64,000 nucleotides of DNA from Phialocephala subalpina. Taxonomy: Eukaryota; Ascomycota; Leotiomycetes; Helotiales; Mollisiaceae. The position numbers and the translations under genes are program-made. Below, piece after piece: positions 9,776-21,738 of this stretch. Each line of letters opens with the position of its first letter. Position 1 is the stretch's first letter. The stretch is taken from positions 186,001 through 250,000 of the forward strand of contig FJOG01000005.1 of the NCBI GenBank assembly GCA_900073065.1, given 5' to 3'. The notes below the pieces were generated by a model, which saw nothing but the letters and a program-made list of their open reading frames with translations, had not been told where the DNA came from and did no database searches.

Positions 9776-12739
9776 GCTGAGAGCGGGTGTGGCAGCAGCC
9801 ACGCTCCTTCGAGGAGGGACTCTGGATTTGGTACAAGATCACGACCCAACCCAACAGTTATACTTCGAGCGATCTCGTGGAATTCGTCGTATCTCGTATC
9901 GAAGGCGGTGGTCGTGATATCCTTTTGATGCTGTGATCGGTCGGGAAAAAGAACGAACTTCGTGTTGTTGAAGGACGGCTAGCTGCCTATTTGGCCCACA
10001 TGGAGCTAGAATATGTGTTGCGCGAGATTCTCTTATTGGGTATCGTGGGTTTGTTCGCGACGCAGGTTCGACTCAAAGACCGAGATCGAGAGAGGGGGGG
10101 ATCGTTTTCGTCTCAACCCACCAGGAAGGATGAGGCTGAGTGAGATGAGCGAGCAGCGACTCGGTGGGATCGGTGCCTGAGCAGACGACGTGCTGTTGGA
10201 AGCAGATCTCGACGGCAGTGGAAGGCAGCGTACACCGTGGGAAGTGCGAAGAGAGTGATTGTTGCGCTTGGATGCCTTCAAAACAGTTGCGAACTTGCGA
10301 CACCCCTAGTCCTGTATAGTAGTGTCGAGACCAGATCAGATGTAGAGACCCCTGCTCCGGGAGAGAGCTGAATGTACCGCAACGTCGTGAACAAAGTCGT
10401 CTGTCGTCGCAGTCGCTCAAGAATACACAGAGGGACTCGAGCGTGGCTGAAATATTCCCGTGTTGAGGGGAGAGAGAGGGAAGGGAGAGAAAAGATGCAG
10501 TGTGTTGTCGACGATATGGTTGTGTTCACCAGGCTCGAGCAGCGGCGGTGCCCACTTGCTAGCAGCGGCGCCACCACTAAGCCCGATTTCACGCTATTGG
10601 GCTCTTTTTACCCAGGCAGAGGGGCCAGACAGCTGTGAATAATATGGGAAAGTATTGAAATATTGAACTATTAACATTCGAGGAGATCAGGATTTCTACA
10701 GCACGAATCTCTTTCTACGTGTTCGTGGCTGCTGGCTATGATTATTCTTGCTCAGTTTTCTGCTGCAGAGAGGCGAATGAACGAGTGCTGAAAATGGTTT
10801 CACTGTCTTATTCACTGTCCCAAAAAGTCCCGGTGAGTGTGTGTCACGCTGCTGGCCAAAAAGACGCCCAGTCATTTGATTCCATGATTGTCATTGGAGA
10901 AGACTATGCGGCCTCCCCCGAACCCCTCTCTGCTGAAGATTATTATCTGAGAAGCCTCACATTCACGAAACAGGTTGATGTTGTCGATCTGGAGATCCGA
11001 AAATTTCTGAAGATTCGACGATGCAGACGCATGCCGCCATGGTGTGGAGGAAATGGCGTGCAAGGGTCAGGTTCAGTCCTGGGACTTCTTCGAAGTTAGG
11101 GGTGGTTTCGGACTGGCGCATCAGAATGATCTATGCTGCCATGCAACACAACCCTAGTTAAGTCCAGCTCTCTGGTCGCACTCAGATTGAACGGTTTCCC
11201 ATAGTTCTCTCTGGCCAGCACTGTACCATCTTGAGTACCTTGAAGTGCACGCTGGCCACGGCGATTCCCCCCTTGATTGTGTGAATATTCCAGCGGCGCC
11301 TGGTTGATTGATCTCGTCGTCAACCCTTGTCATTGAGCCTGGCAACCTATCCCGTACTGGCGGTCGATCCCTCAAACCCTGGTGGCAGCTAATGAGAAGA
11401 GCAACCATGCTCGACCGTCAGGCGAAAGATCCGCCCGCAATCCACAGGAATTTCATCCTATCATTCTTCCCCATCGGGTACCATCCATCCATCCCCTTTC
11501 AACCAGTATTTTCAGCCATGGCCGCAGACATTTCGAAAAAGGAAGAATCCATTGCCTCCGGCGAAAGTCCCAATCATGACTCTGCGCTGAGCAGGGGTGG
11601 AGACCGCCTTGTGCCACGGACAAGACAGAATCGCTAACCTGCCTTAGTGCAGGGCTGGCGATTTGTTCGTCGTCGTCGCCCTGCTTCGATTGCGCATGTG
11701 TTGCGAATCAATGGCGACATGACCTGGCCCAGAGTTGGCTTCGAGTTGACAGACGAGATAAAAAGAACAAACAAACTTGAACAACTTGATCATCTGCCCT
11801 TCGGCATCACGTGTATCGTAATAGATTCCTCTCAGAACCTGGAACCGAGACGTACGGGAGGCAGACGACTTTCCCATGCCTCGAGTTTTCTCGACATACT
11901 CTGCATATCCACTTGGATTCAAAAGCCTTTGTAACATTTCCAAGGACATGCTTTAGATATAATGTTTCCGTATGCAGTATTGCATGGTATGGCCGATTTG
12001 TGAAATGATGTCCTCCGACTCTTCGGGCTTAGTCCCACACGACGTCCAAAGTAAGCGAGAGTCACGTGTTTAGCTCCACCTTCAGCCGTAAGGCTGCCAG
12101 GAAGTTGAGAAGCCATCAATCATGTCTTCTTTCGCTTCATTCTTTCCAAACTCATGTCGTCGTCCTTCTCAAGTTCTAAGCGCTTCACATCTGTCGTCCA
12201 CCAACACCTCCACTCCGAAGTCCTTGTTACACGCCCTCGAGCCGCACGGCCTCTAAAAACGCTGCAGAAGCGCCAAAGCGGGGAAGTCCCAATCCACTCA
12301 CGACTTCAAATTTAAATCCCAAGTATCATCACAACCTCACTCTCATATCTATGCTCGATAATCATGTCGGGCTACTGCAAGATGCTCGAATGTCTGCCAT
12401 GAGGCGATTACGATTCATTCGTTTCGTCGGTTGTTGTTCAACCCTTGCTGCTACACTTGTCCCTGACTCGACGCCTTTAATTATATCGACGGAGCTATGA
12501 CCAGTTTGGGGTTTGAGTTTTACCTTGTATATCAACGTCTTCCATCATTTGCAAGTTGCTTCAGTACGGAGATTTTTGGAAAATTGCTCTTCCTCATTCA
12601 AGCAAGTCGATGATTTGAGAGAATACGTACAATTGTAACATGTGGCCAGACAATTTTCTTGAAGTTCATCAGGACAGACATTCGAAGCCAATTAGTTCAA
12701 GTTGTTTTCTTCTATCTTCTCTGCCGGGGGTGTTTGAAT
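9776..12739. other. Long intergenic region upstream of MED15
   Basis: About 3 kb with no intact gene. The first ~900 bases probably contain the MED15 promoter and 5' leader. Short open frames around 10.7-11.1 kb show no conserved pattern. The stretch 11780-12070 on the minus strand looks like a decayed exon and is listed separately. The rest shows nothing. Confidence 0.5.
11780..12070 (-). pseudogene. Possible exon relic of an unrecognised gene
   Basis: One minus-strand frame reads KPEESEDIISQIGHTMQYCIRKHYI, then a TAA, then SMSLEMLQRLLNPSGYAEYVEKTRGMGK and VLRGIYYDTRDAEGQMIK. The composition is that of ordinary globular coding sequence rather than a random frame. It is interrupted by one in-frame stop and has no supported start or flanking exons. 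I do not recognise the family. It could instead be a small spliced gene whose intron hides the stop, because a CTAAAG-like element sits there. Confidence 0.25.
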
Positions 12740-13930
12740 TTAGACATGAAGCCCAGCGACTTTCTGCTTGAGCAGTTCATCAAAATTGAGTACCGACTTC
12801 CCCAACACCAGCGCGCCTTCAGCACAGTCATCCTTGTCACTCCACTCCTTCGGCGAGTGACTGATACCATCCTTAGCCCTCACAAATACCATTGGTGTTG
12901 GTACTTTGAGAGTAATCATGGTTGAATCATGCCCAGTTCCAGTCCTCGATGCGATTCCCTTGTCACCGCAAGCATCTCGAACACAAGTAATGGCTTCTGG
13001 CCAGAAGTTACCTGGCAAGAGATGAATGTCCCTTGCTAGTTCGTACTCTAGGCCACGCTGTCCCGCAATGCTATTGATTCTCTTTACGATCTCTTCTCCC
13101 GTTGCTTCCAGACCCTCGGCTTCCTTATGCATCAAGCAAAACACGACTTTCGTCTTCGATTGGATGCTGCAGCTTCCGAAGGGATGAGACTTCAACGAAT
13201 TAGCATAGGAAAAAGCTAGTTTTGCTGGTGGGAGCTATGGGAGTAGGGAGCTATCTTAGGAGTCTGCATTTAAACGGATGAGGTCCGTTTATTCTCATGT
13301 CTCAGCTCCAGAGACAGCCCCCAGCTCCGAGAGTCCTCCTACAAGGAAACAGCAAAATTGTATAGGAATAAGCACATACGTGGATCCCAGTGGTTGTGGT
13401 GTATCCGTTCATCTCGTATGCAAGATTTTCCAATTCGTTGATGGGTTTGGCGGATGCTGCAAGTGTGTCTCGACGACCATACGTCGGCTTGGTGTTGACA
13501 TGACCGTCGTCGCTATGGAACACCACATTGTACCAAGTCATTCCTTGCCAGCCCTCAACCCAGCCTATAGGCTTGCCTGCCTTCTCAAGATCGGTGTGCT
13601 GCTCAACATGGATCTCGAAGTGACCAGAGATAGGAAACTCATCGAAGTAGTTGGGTCCATCTCCCACATATCCAATCTTGGCTAGTTCTCCACCCATCGT
13701 CAGTGACGAGTTGTCAGTTGAGATTGATGCGTGTGCATCTTCAAGTATCGATTGTTCAGCATAGACACAGTATGAGCCAAGAAGTGGAAAGAATCTGGCG
13801 CCTTCTTCGTTGGTCCAATTAATAATCACCAGAGGAGCTCGAGTCTTGATGTTCTGCTCTTTCATGCTTCGGAGGAAGTGCAAAAGAAAAATCCTTTGAT
13901 TCCTTTCACCTGAATTTGCTCACATATATA
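12740..13930 (-). pseudogene. 5'-truncated M20-family N-carbamoyl-L-amino-acid hydrolase / hydantoinase-carbamoylase type
   Basis: Two blocks match this zinc amidohydrolase family: 13883-13380 (RSMKEQNIKTRAPLVIINW, NEEGARF, HFEIHVEQ, DDGHVNT, GRRDTLAASAK) and 13189-12740 (GSCSIQSKTKVVFCLMHKEAEG, GTGHDST, AKDGISHSPKEWSDKDDCAEGA). They are separated by a GT-AG gap of about 190 nt, long for this genome. Present are the Glu of NEEGARF, the His of HFEIHVEQ and the final His of GTGHDS. The N-terminal part that should carry the first zinc ligands (the H-x-D motif and the RYDG block) is absent. Upstream of 13883 the frame runs only a few codons before a TGA, and there is no plausible ATG before the conserved block. 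I therefore call it a 5'-deleted relic, although an unrecognised upstream exon is possible. It faces the broken urea-transporter gene. Confidence 0.6.
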
Positions 13931-14921
13931 GAACTCCCCATATTCTCCCCCAACTTCCCCAGACCATCGGATAACCTCTACCGATTACCATCGCGGTTTT
14001 TTCCTGTTCTCATCTCATCAAAGTGGTTGAATAATGTGGTACAATCAAGCTCAGGTCTTTGTCCGTCTTATCGAGAGGCGAAGTTCAAGAGTGGGCATGT
14101 TCTTGCAGCAGTCTCCACAACGGATAGCTACTAAATTATAGCGAACGTGGAGAGAAGCCAATAGCGTCATTGGATTTCAAGCCGTTGCGCATATGCCGTT
14201 GATGGCGCTGTTGAGCCTCAGGGGCAATCATTGGCTCGCCGGGATTTGAGTGGATAATCCCCCGTGCATAAGTGAGCCGGTGCCTTGGTGGCGTATGCCT
14301 GAGAATCAAGTGACAAGCGAGTCGTCATCTCAGTCATGGTATCTTGCATCAACAGCGATGATCTTTCCCTTTCCCTCTAATCCAAACTCGTTTGAATATC
14401 TTCAAAATCTCTTGGTCATAAAGACAGCGGGCATCTCCTTCTCCAGATAACAATCCTTCCATGCAAAATCGTATATCTTCTCCAGAAGAGACAACGAAGT
14501 CCCCTTTCTTATTAGACCTTCTCACAAATTCTCGGTAACAGCTCATCAAGCGTCACATATCAATCCAATACTTTCATTCCGGCGGAGAAGATTGTATCCT
14601 CATTTCTAACTCCGAATATGACGGCACCAACAGTGGGCTCACGGCTTTTATGTCCGAACCCATGTCTCACCTTATCATCTCCAAGAACTTCTCCATCATG
14701 GAGTCCTTTGTATCGTCAGAGTCTTATCTACACCTCCGGGCTAACGGCGTTAAAACTACTTGCTCATCACAAACTGCAATCATTACGAGCTACATGTGAA
14801 GGTAGGATATTAATGCAAGGAACGAGTCTTCCGACAATTCAAATAAAACCTACGCAGCTACAGCCCATTGATCTAGGTCAAACATCTTCGCCTTTCCAAC
14901 GCCAACTTCCTGGGCTTCAAG
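13931..14921. other. Divergent spacer between two broken nitrogen genes
   Basis: About 1 kb between the truncated carbamoylase (-) and the symporter pseudogene (+). I looked here on the minus strand for the missing N-terminal zinc-ligand motifs and did not see them. It is probably the former shared promoter. Confidence 0.4.
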
Positions 14922-17492
14922 ATGTCTACTAACACAATTGCACCAGTACTCCCTGAAGGCGCAGGCTATGGAGTTGTCGTTGGTATTGGGGTAAGTACTG
15001 TTCTTTCTAGTTTTAAGAAGCCTCGGGATACAAGAGACACCATGAATGTGGAGCTGATATTTGATAGTTCTTCTTCGCATTTCTCATGGCTGGAATCTCG
15101 TACATACAGGTCAGTATACCCTAGTACTAACTTTGTGATAACCTCGTCTGACTTCAAATTTAGAATCGATATATAAAATACTCTACCAGAGGCAGCGAAG
15201 AGTTCAACACAGCAAGTAGAAGCGTTAAGTCTGGTCTCATAGCAGCAGGTATCGTCTCTGCTTGGACGTGGGCTGCAACACCTTTGCAAAGTTCTACTGT
15301 TGCTTACGAGTATGGTATTTCAGGACCGTTCTGGGTATGATGTGACTATTGAGCGTTCATTTCAGAGCCAACGGGATGCAGTGTCAGTACTATGCCTGTA
15401 TTTGAGATGACTTCGAGCTGATGAGACTTCACCGATGCTGCTGGAGCTACGGTTCAGATTTTCATGTTTGCTGTCCTTGCTTGGAAGCAGAATGCACCGA
15501 GATGCCATACGTTGAAATTATTCAGATCAGATACGGTTAGTTTAAAGCCTTTGAAGAGCTCTCTTCATTCCACAGTCTCTACTATACTTCCTCTACTTCG
15601 TTTGCATGTCCAGTGGCTCTCGGGACATTCTCCCGGAGGCACCTGCCTCTTTCTCGAAGCTGCCTTCAGGGACCACGCTGACTTGAGTCTTCTACACAGG
15701 GACAACCACTCACATCGTCTTCACCTTCTTCGCTCTCCTCACGAACATCTTGGTAGCAAGCCAACTTCTCCTTAGGGGGAGCTGTCGTCACAGCTCTCAC
15801 AGGGAGGAACGTCTATGCTGCCATCTTCCTCATACAACTAGGAGTCTACGTCGTCCTCGGCGGCCTTCGAGCAACCTTCCTCTGTTCGTCAATGCCTCAA
15901 AATCTCCCATACTTTCTAACCACCATTAGGCGATTACACCAACACCTTCATCGTGATGATAATTATCCTCTACTTCATGTTCTCAGTCTACACCTCCAAC
16001 GCCCTTATCGGTTCCCCAACCGAGATGTTCAATCTCTAGCCGAAGCTTCTGTCAAGCGCCCCGTAGCTGGAAACCAAGATGGCTCGTATGTGACTTTGAA
16101 GTCGAATTATGGACTTATTTTTAGGGTTATTCAGCTTTGTTCCCGGATAGGGACTGTATTTTTGGATTAGGGGTATTGGCAGAGGGCTATCGCTAGTAGA
16201 CCGACGACTGCTGTGAGGGCTTATATTCTTGGTGAGATGGCTTGGTTTGCCATTCCTTTTGGATTTGTGAGTTTGTCCACTTATTTGGAGTCTCTTCGAG
16301 TTGGTCTCTGACATCATATAGGCGACGACGCTCGGCCTCGCAGCTGTAGCACTAACAGACAACCCCGCCTACTCAACTTACCCAAACAATATGACCAGCT
16401 CCCAGATATCCTCGGGCTTGTCCGCTCCCTTCGCAGTAGTAACACTTCTGGGAAAGTCTGGAGCCATCGCCCTCTTACTCCCCTCTTCATGGCGGTTACA
16501 TCCTCATCATCTTCCAAGCTCATCACCCCTCCTCAGTTCTAACATTCGACGCATACAAATTATATATCAAACCCTTCGCTAATCCCGATGGGTTGATCAA
16601 GATCGCACACATCATGATCTGCGTCTTCGGTCTTTCCATGGCTGCTTTTGCATGCATCTGGAATGCCATCGGTATTGATCTCGGCTGGCTCTTCCTCGTT
16701 ATGGGTCTCCTGATCGGAGGAGCTGTCTTCCCAGCTGCATTTGCAGTGACGTGGAAGAAGCGATCAAAATACGGTGCCGTCTTAGGAGCAGTTGGTGGTC
16801 TTTGCGCGGGTCTCATCGCATGGCTTGTTGAAGCTAAAGTCTATTATGGTGAATTGACTGTCGCTTCGACTGGAGGCTCTTACCCAACGCTTGCTGGGAA
16901 CATGGCTGGTGTCTTGACGGGCTTAATTCTAACCGCCGTGGTTTCGTATATCAAGCCCGATGATTTCGATTGAGCGATTACAAGAGGAATTAACGTCGTG
17001 ACCGAAGCTAGCATACTAGCTAACGAAAGCGACCTTGATCAAACCCCGGCTGAGGGATCCGACTTCGAGAAGAAGTCCAACTCAACAAGAAACAACCCCA
17101 TCCTCCTAACCCTCACTCAAACCTCCGCCATTTTACCAACAACCCAACACGAAGACGCCGAAGCCCTCGAAGACAAAACCATCATGGAAGACCCTACTCG
17201 TTTGAAAGGAGGGTTTCGATTCGCCTGTATATCTGCAACGGTCTTGACGCTACTGATGGGCTTCATCATCCCAATTCCGATGTTTTTGACGCATTATATA
17301 TTCTCGAAGGGATTTTTTATTGGATGGGTGATGACTAGTTTTATTTAGGTTTTCTTCGCGTTGGTTACTTGTGCGCTGTTACCTATCTGGGAGGCTATGG
17401 GGTTCTTTAAGGATTTTTTGGGGAGGTTTGGCAGGGAAGGAAGGCGAGGAAGAGTGGGTGAGGGTGGGTTGATAGATTGTGATGAGAGTTAA
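14922..17492 (+). pseudogene. DUR3-type urea/solute:sodium symporter, broken by stops and frameshifts
   Basis: Conserved pieces appear in order. They are MSTNTIAPVLPEGAGYGVVVGIG (14922), FFFAFLMAGISYIQ (about 15066), [20 protein letters not shown] with [10 protein letters not shown] and [10 protein letters not shown] (15165-15335), GATVQIFMFAVLA, NVYAAIFL, VYVVLGGLRATF, TSNALIGSPTEMF, and the long 16593-16973 block (CVFGLSMAAFACIWNAIGID to VVSYIKPDDFD). This is the SSS-family urea-transporter pattern. The gene is disrupted repeatedly: frameshifts near 15508-15535, 15773 and 16530, a stop after EMFNL near 16037, a TAG within FLD-x-GYWQRAIASRP near 16168, a TGA after KPDDFD at 16971-16973, and a TAG after MTSFI at 17346-17348. 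Reading continues past the last two into recognisable sequence, ending at a TAA at 17490-17492. Function as a transporter is therefore lost. Confidence 0.8.
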
Positions 17493-18342
17493 ACATAGAA
17501 ATAGAATTAAAGACCTATCTTATAGAATATCTTCAGCTCGATCAAAATTTATGACAAACGAATTGAGACATGATCAAGGTTGGCAGAGTTCGTACCGAGG
17601 CTTTCAAATTGTTGATTCTCGAAGGAGGAATACTTTTGTACACACTGCTTCCTGTGACCGAATGCATACCAATATTTACCTTTCTCCTGTCATCTGGAAC
17701 TGATCAACATCAGTTCTAGAAGAGGACCAGGACCCCCTAGAACTGAAGCTAGAACCCCTGAGCTAAGCGAGTAAAGGCTAGACCAGGGACCGACGTAGGC
17801 GGTGTACAGCTACAACAGGGGTTGAAGTGGCAGTACTAGACGCGATTTTGGAAGCTCACGAGCCCACTTCCAAACGCGACTTACAACACCACACTTTCTT
17901 CCTCGTAAACAACACGACTTGTCTCTCTGAAGCTGCATCTCAATTTCACCAATCTCAAGACAGTGTATGTCCCCTCCTTCTTTACTCTATACATCTATTA
18001 TTGTTCAGAATAGGTGTGATCCAGATGTACCAACTAACGCGTGCAGCAGCATAAACACCACCACGTGCGGACAGACATCGAAGCTCCATAGTCTCGCTAC
18101 TGCAATTGTACGACTCTGTCAAACTCCTATCTACACGTCGGTATGTCTCGAGAATGTTGCTGTCAAGCTGTCCTAATTTACGTGTAGCATCCAGCATAAA
18201 CAACACTACGCGCAGACGGACATTGGGGATTCTTACACCTAACGACATCATAACGAACAATCAGGAAGGAGCAAAGGAACGATCACAGAGCGACTTCCCC
18301 AATTGACAACAAATCCTATCTACATCTTCGATCCTTCCCATC
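17493..18342. other. Intergenic region with a diverged short repeat
   Basis: No gene recognised. A roughly 31-nt motif beginning AGCATAAACA occurs at 18048-18078 and again, with about five differences, at 18193-18223. The region may include the 5' leader of the NRM1/WHI5-like gene. Confidence 0.4.
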
Positions 18343-19599
18343 ATGATGGCCTCAACATCCCCAACCCGCCGCCCATTGGGCAGACTCGACAGCAATGTGT
18401 TGCCGCCCACTTCCTCTGGTTCTTGGAACCTGCTACAGCAAGATACCGGTGCTTCGAAGTCGGAGAGCGGCTCAAAGATATTGTTACGACATACATATAG
18501 AGGAGAAGAGACAGGGAAGGCTGCCCTACAAGTTAACATGGCTATCAAAAGCCAGCGGCATTATGATCTTGCAAGCGATGGGCATACCGCCAAGAAGAGA
18601 AAAACGCATTGCCGGTCGGAAGGAGTTCCAGAATACGCCATGAGGTCCATGGAAGCGGCGAAAAGGGATGCAGAAACCAGTCGACATAAGGAAACCTATG
18701 CTGAAGAAGCTACACTACCGGAGTTTGAAGTCAGCGTCGGTAGGCATATGCAAGGGTCCGACGCATTAGCGAAGGATGTTACGCCTAGTCAAGATGCTGA
18801 GAAGAATTATGAAAGGGAAGAAGCTGATGTGGGTGGTTGTCCCTTGTTTGCGTGCCTGACATCCCTACTGACTTTGCGAACAGTCGCTTTTATCGCATCT
18901 TGTGTCTCCTTCGCCAGAGTCCGCCACATCTCCCACTTCCTCGGAAATTGTGGCGATTAACGACTCTCAAAATACGACAATCACGGTCCCCGATGACGAC
19001 TTTCTGGCAGATTGGCCCGCCAACTCCCTTTCAGCCATGGCGCGCCGTCCCCTTTCCCAAGAGGACATCAGACGAGTATGTACCCTTTCACCTCTCCATA
19101 GAGATACCTAGCTAAGAACAGTCAGAAAGCGAAAGAGATCAGACTTCGACTCAGTCTGGCCAATTACAAAGTCCGTACGAACCAGATTGATATCCCAATA
19201 TCACGTCTGCAAGTGCGCCCCTCTGCTTTCTCCAATAGTTTCCCCAGAAGAATACCTGGCACGAAAACGTTGCGGACTCCTCTGCCATCCGCCAGCATCC
19301 CCAGCATCCACCTCCAAAATCCATCGGCCGAAAAGACGAAACCGTCGACGTTGAACATTCCTTCCTCTCCGCCACCACCTCACCTTTCTCGTCCTGTCGG
19401 TGATACAATGTCGCCTGTTAAGCACCAGAACGATTATACACGCGATGGTCTCTCTACACCTCTACTACCCCGACAACGAGACCGACTTCTGAACCCACCT
19501 TCTCTTGGCAGTCCTACCTGGGATCGCAGTGAGATCACAAGTTCTGTGGTGAAAGGCCGGGCTGCTGACGGGCTTCTGAGCTTGATGAGACAGGGCTGA
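18343..19599 (+). CDS. NRM1/WHI5-type G1/S transcriptional repressor
   Basis: Exons 18343-18828, 18884-19075 and 19126-19599 are each a multiple of three and give about 383 residues. The second acceptor is the second of two adjacent AGs (CAG then TCAG). Using it joins QEDIRR to KAKEIRLRLSLANYKVRTNQ, the conserved WHI5/NRM1 (GTB) motif, at residues about 227-258 and ending IDIPISRLQ. The rest is disordered: an N-terminal PTRRPLGRLDSN patch, a Ser/Pro stretch with several possible CDK sites (SPSPES, ATSPTS), and a C-terminal proline-rich region. Family members bind the SBF/MBF transcription complexes and repress G1/S genes until CDK phosphorylation relieves them. Whether this one acts as WHI5 or NRM1 cannot be told. 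Two adjacent ATGs (18343, 18346) could serve as start. Confidence 0.7.
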
Positions 19600-19999
19600 T
19601 GTCTTTCATCGCGGACTTTCATGTTACTTTCTTTCTCATCAATAACTGCATTGCATGGACATGGCACTTGGGGACGTTATGGTTTCAAGACCTTTTCTTT
19701 CTTGTACATAGCAACTCTCAATTATGGTGTTTGCTCTTCTGCTGGAGAATGAGACGATTGCATGGGCTGGCTGGTTGCATTGGGTGGTAGCTTTCAATTC
19801 TGCGAATACACAAATCAGAGTTACTCGAGAATACTGAGAATTCAAATACAAAGTTCATAAATTGCAGTCAATGCTCCTCAATGCTATCAGAAAACCTTCT
19901 TGGGTATCATAACACAAAACTCCTCCATACAGTACGCCTATGGACACATCATTGCTATTCATGGCTCAGATGCACCAGATCCCATCAAGGTCATAACCC
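19600..19999. other. Convergent 3' spacer
   Basis: This lies between the stops of the NRM1/WHI5-like gene (+) and TFIIIA (-) and holds only the two 3' UTRs as far as I can see. Confidence 0.5.
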
Positions 20000-21738
20000 T
20001 CAACCAATCAATCTTCTCATCTCCAGTTGCTCCTGAGTCCACTCATCCGGGTTCTGAAAAGCATTTCCAGCCTCATCAGCACCAACCCAGAATGGTCCTC
20101 CCTCCAAAGCTTGACGCTGAAGTTCCCAATCGATGTCGGCTTGATCGTACATGACTCCTGGCCGATACGCTAGTTGTGGATCTAGGTTAGGATCAATACC
20201 AAAATCCATCCCCAAGCCCACATTCGGTCCTGGCTCTGTCAAAAAGCTGTTATTAAAAGCAGGCGACGCAGGGTCAAAGCTAGGAGCTTCATAAGGATGG
20301 GCGTTTTGCATATGATTTTGCAGATCATAGTCTCGAATGAACATGTGAGGGCAGCCTGGGGCAATGCAAGGAATGGTTCGCTTTGGATCGGCGGCATAAG
20401 ACATTCCGAGAAGCTCGTCCATCGCTGAAGGCTTTTGCTTCTTGGATTTCTTCTTCGACTTCTTTGGCTGAACGTAAACGTCATCCTCGGCATCGTCGAT
20501 GAAATCTTCCTCATACTCCTCCTCCTTGACAGACTTAGCAGACTTGATCCGGTTCGCGTTAATAAGACTTGGTAGCCCAAGATGCGCAGTCCGAATGTGA
20601 TCGACCAAATTGGCTTTTGAGATAAAGTCATTTCCGCAACCTTGGCCAGAATCGAAGTGGCTGACATCCGGGTAGGCACTGACATCGAAAGAGCCACAGA
20701 TATAACGCTCCCCCATATGCGCGGTTCGAATATGAGTGTTGAGGTTGTTCTGCTTTGTGAACTTCTTGCCACATCCTGGGTATGTGCATGGAACCTTCTT
20801 TCTATCCTCGAGTGTGCTACCAGAATGTTGACTCTCGATATGCTTCAAAAGACCTTGCTGGCTAGAGAACTTCAGGTCGCAGAACATGCAATTTGCGTGT
20901 TCCTTCCGAATGTGTGCCTGCAGCTGCTTTTCCGTCTTGAATCCCGGTGTATCACATTCTGGACAGGGGATCAGCGCTCTTGGTGTATGGACTCGATCAA
21001 CATGTTGTCGAAGGCCAGTAGCACCATCGAACCCAGCAGTACAAGCCACTCCAGTCTCACGGTCGACGAAGGTACAAGGGAAGGGAGCCAGGTGAAGATG
21101 GTCTGATCGAATATGCCGTTGAAGGGTTTGGTGCTTGCGGAAGGTTTGATTGCATGGTGGATATTGAGTACATCTAAATCGTTCATGGCCTATATGGGTA
21201 TCTTTGTGCCTATTCAGACGAGTTGAAGTCAGGAAACTTTTTGCACAGCCTTCCCAGTCGCAATGGAACTCTCGCTCGTGGGTATGGGATCCTTTGATAT
21301 GTTGTTGTAGATGCTTATCTTCGAAGTAAGACTTGTCGCAACCCTCATATCTGCACACGTAAGGCCGCTCGTTCGTATGGGTTCGCAAATGGGCAGTCAA
21401 TCGAGCTGGTCGATTGAAAGTTTTCGGACATCCTTCGTAAGTGCACTTGATCGTCTTCAATTCGGAGGGAAACTTCTTTCGAGATGGTGAGAATGGAGTA
21501 ATGGGCGTATCGGTTCCTTTCTCTTCTTCCGAGTCGTGATTGCCATAGGATTGATACTTGTCATCGTCCTCGTAGTCTTCCGCTGGAGAAGGAGCAACTG
21601 GGAGCAGTTAGGCGGGAGTAATGAAGTTTTGAAGGCATATACAATACCATCTGAAGGGGCTTGATTGTCAATGCGCAATTTCTTGTTCCCCTCCTTTAAC
21701 TCATCATGAGCTTTCCGCTTCCTCGCCGTCGAAGCCAT
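20000..21738 (-). CDS. Transcription factor IIIA (5S rRNA gene-specific C2H2 zinc-finger protein)
   Basis: Exons 21738-21648 and 21597-20000 give about 562 residues. The 50-nt intron splits the codon after QAPSD and restores VAPSPAEDYEDDD. A Lys/Arg-rich start (ARKRKAHDELK, GNKKLR) may be a nuclear signal. From about residue 75 there is a string of C2H2 fingers beginning CTYEGCPKTFNRPARLTAHL. I count nine in near-continuous array, including a stretched one (CGSFDVSAYPDVSHFDSGQGCGNDF). A further finger (CIAPGCPHMFIRDYDLQNHM) follows an acidic and lysine-rich linker (EDFIDDAEDD, KKSKKKSKKQK). Nine fingers, then a spacer and an additional finger, is the TFIIIA layout. TFIIIA binds the internal control region of 5S rRNA genes and recruits TFIIIC for RNA polymerase III. 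The gene shares a divergent promoter with RPB6. Confidence 0.85.

Noticed and set aside
10719..11099. Plus-strand frame of about 126 codons
   Set aside because: No recognisable domain, no splice partners and biased Cys/Ser composition; treated as chance.
12740..17492. Horizontal transfer of a bacterial urea/carbamoylase operon
   Set aside because: Both relics contain fungal-type introns and fungal family signatures, so vertical inheritance followed by decay is simpler.
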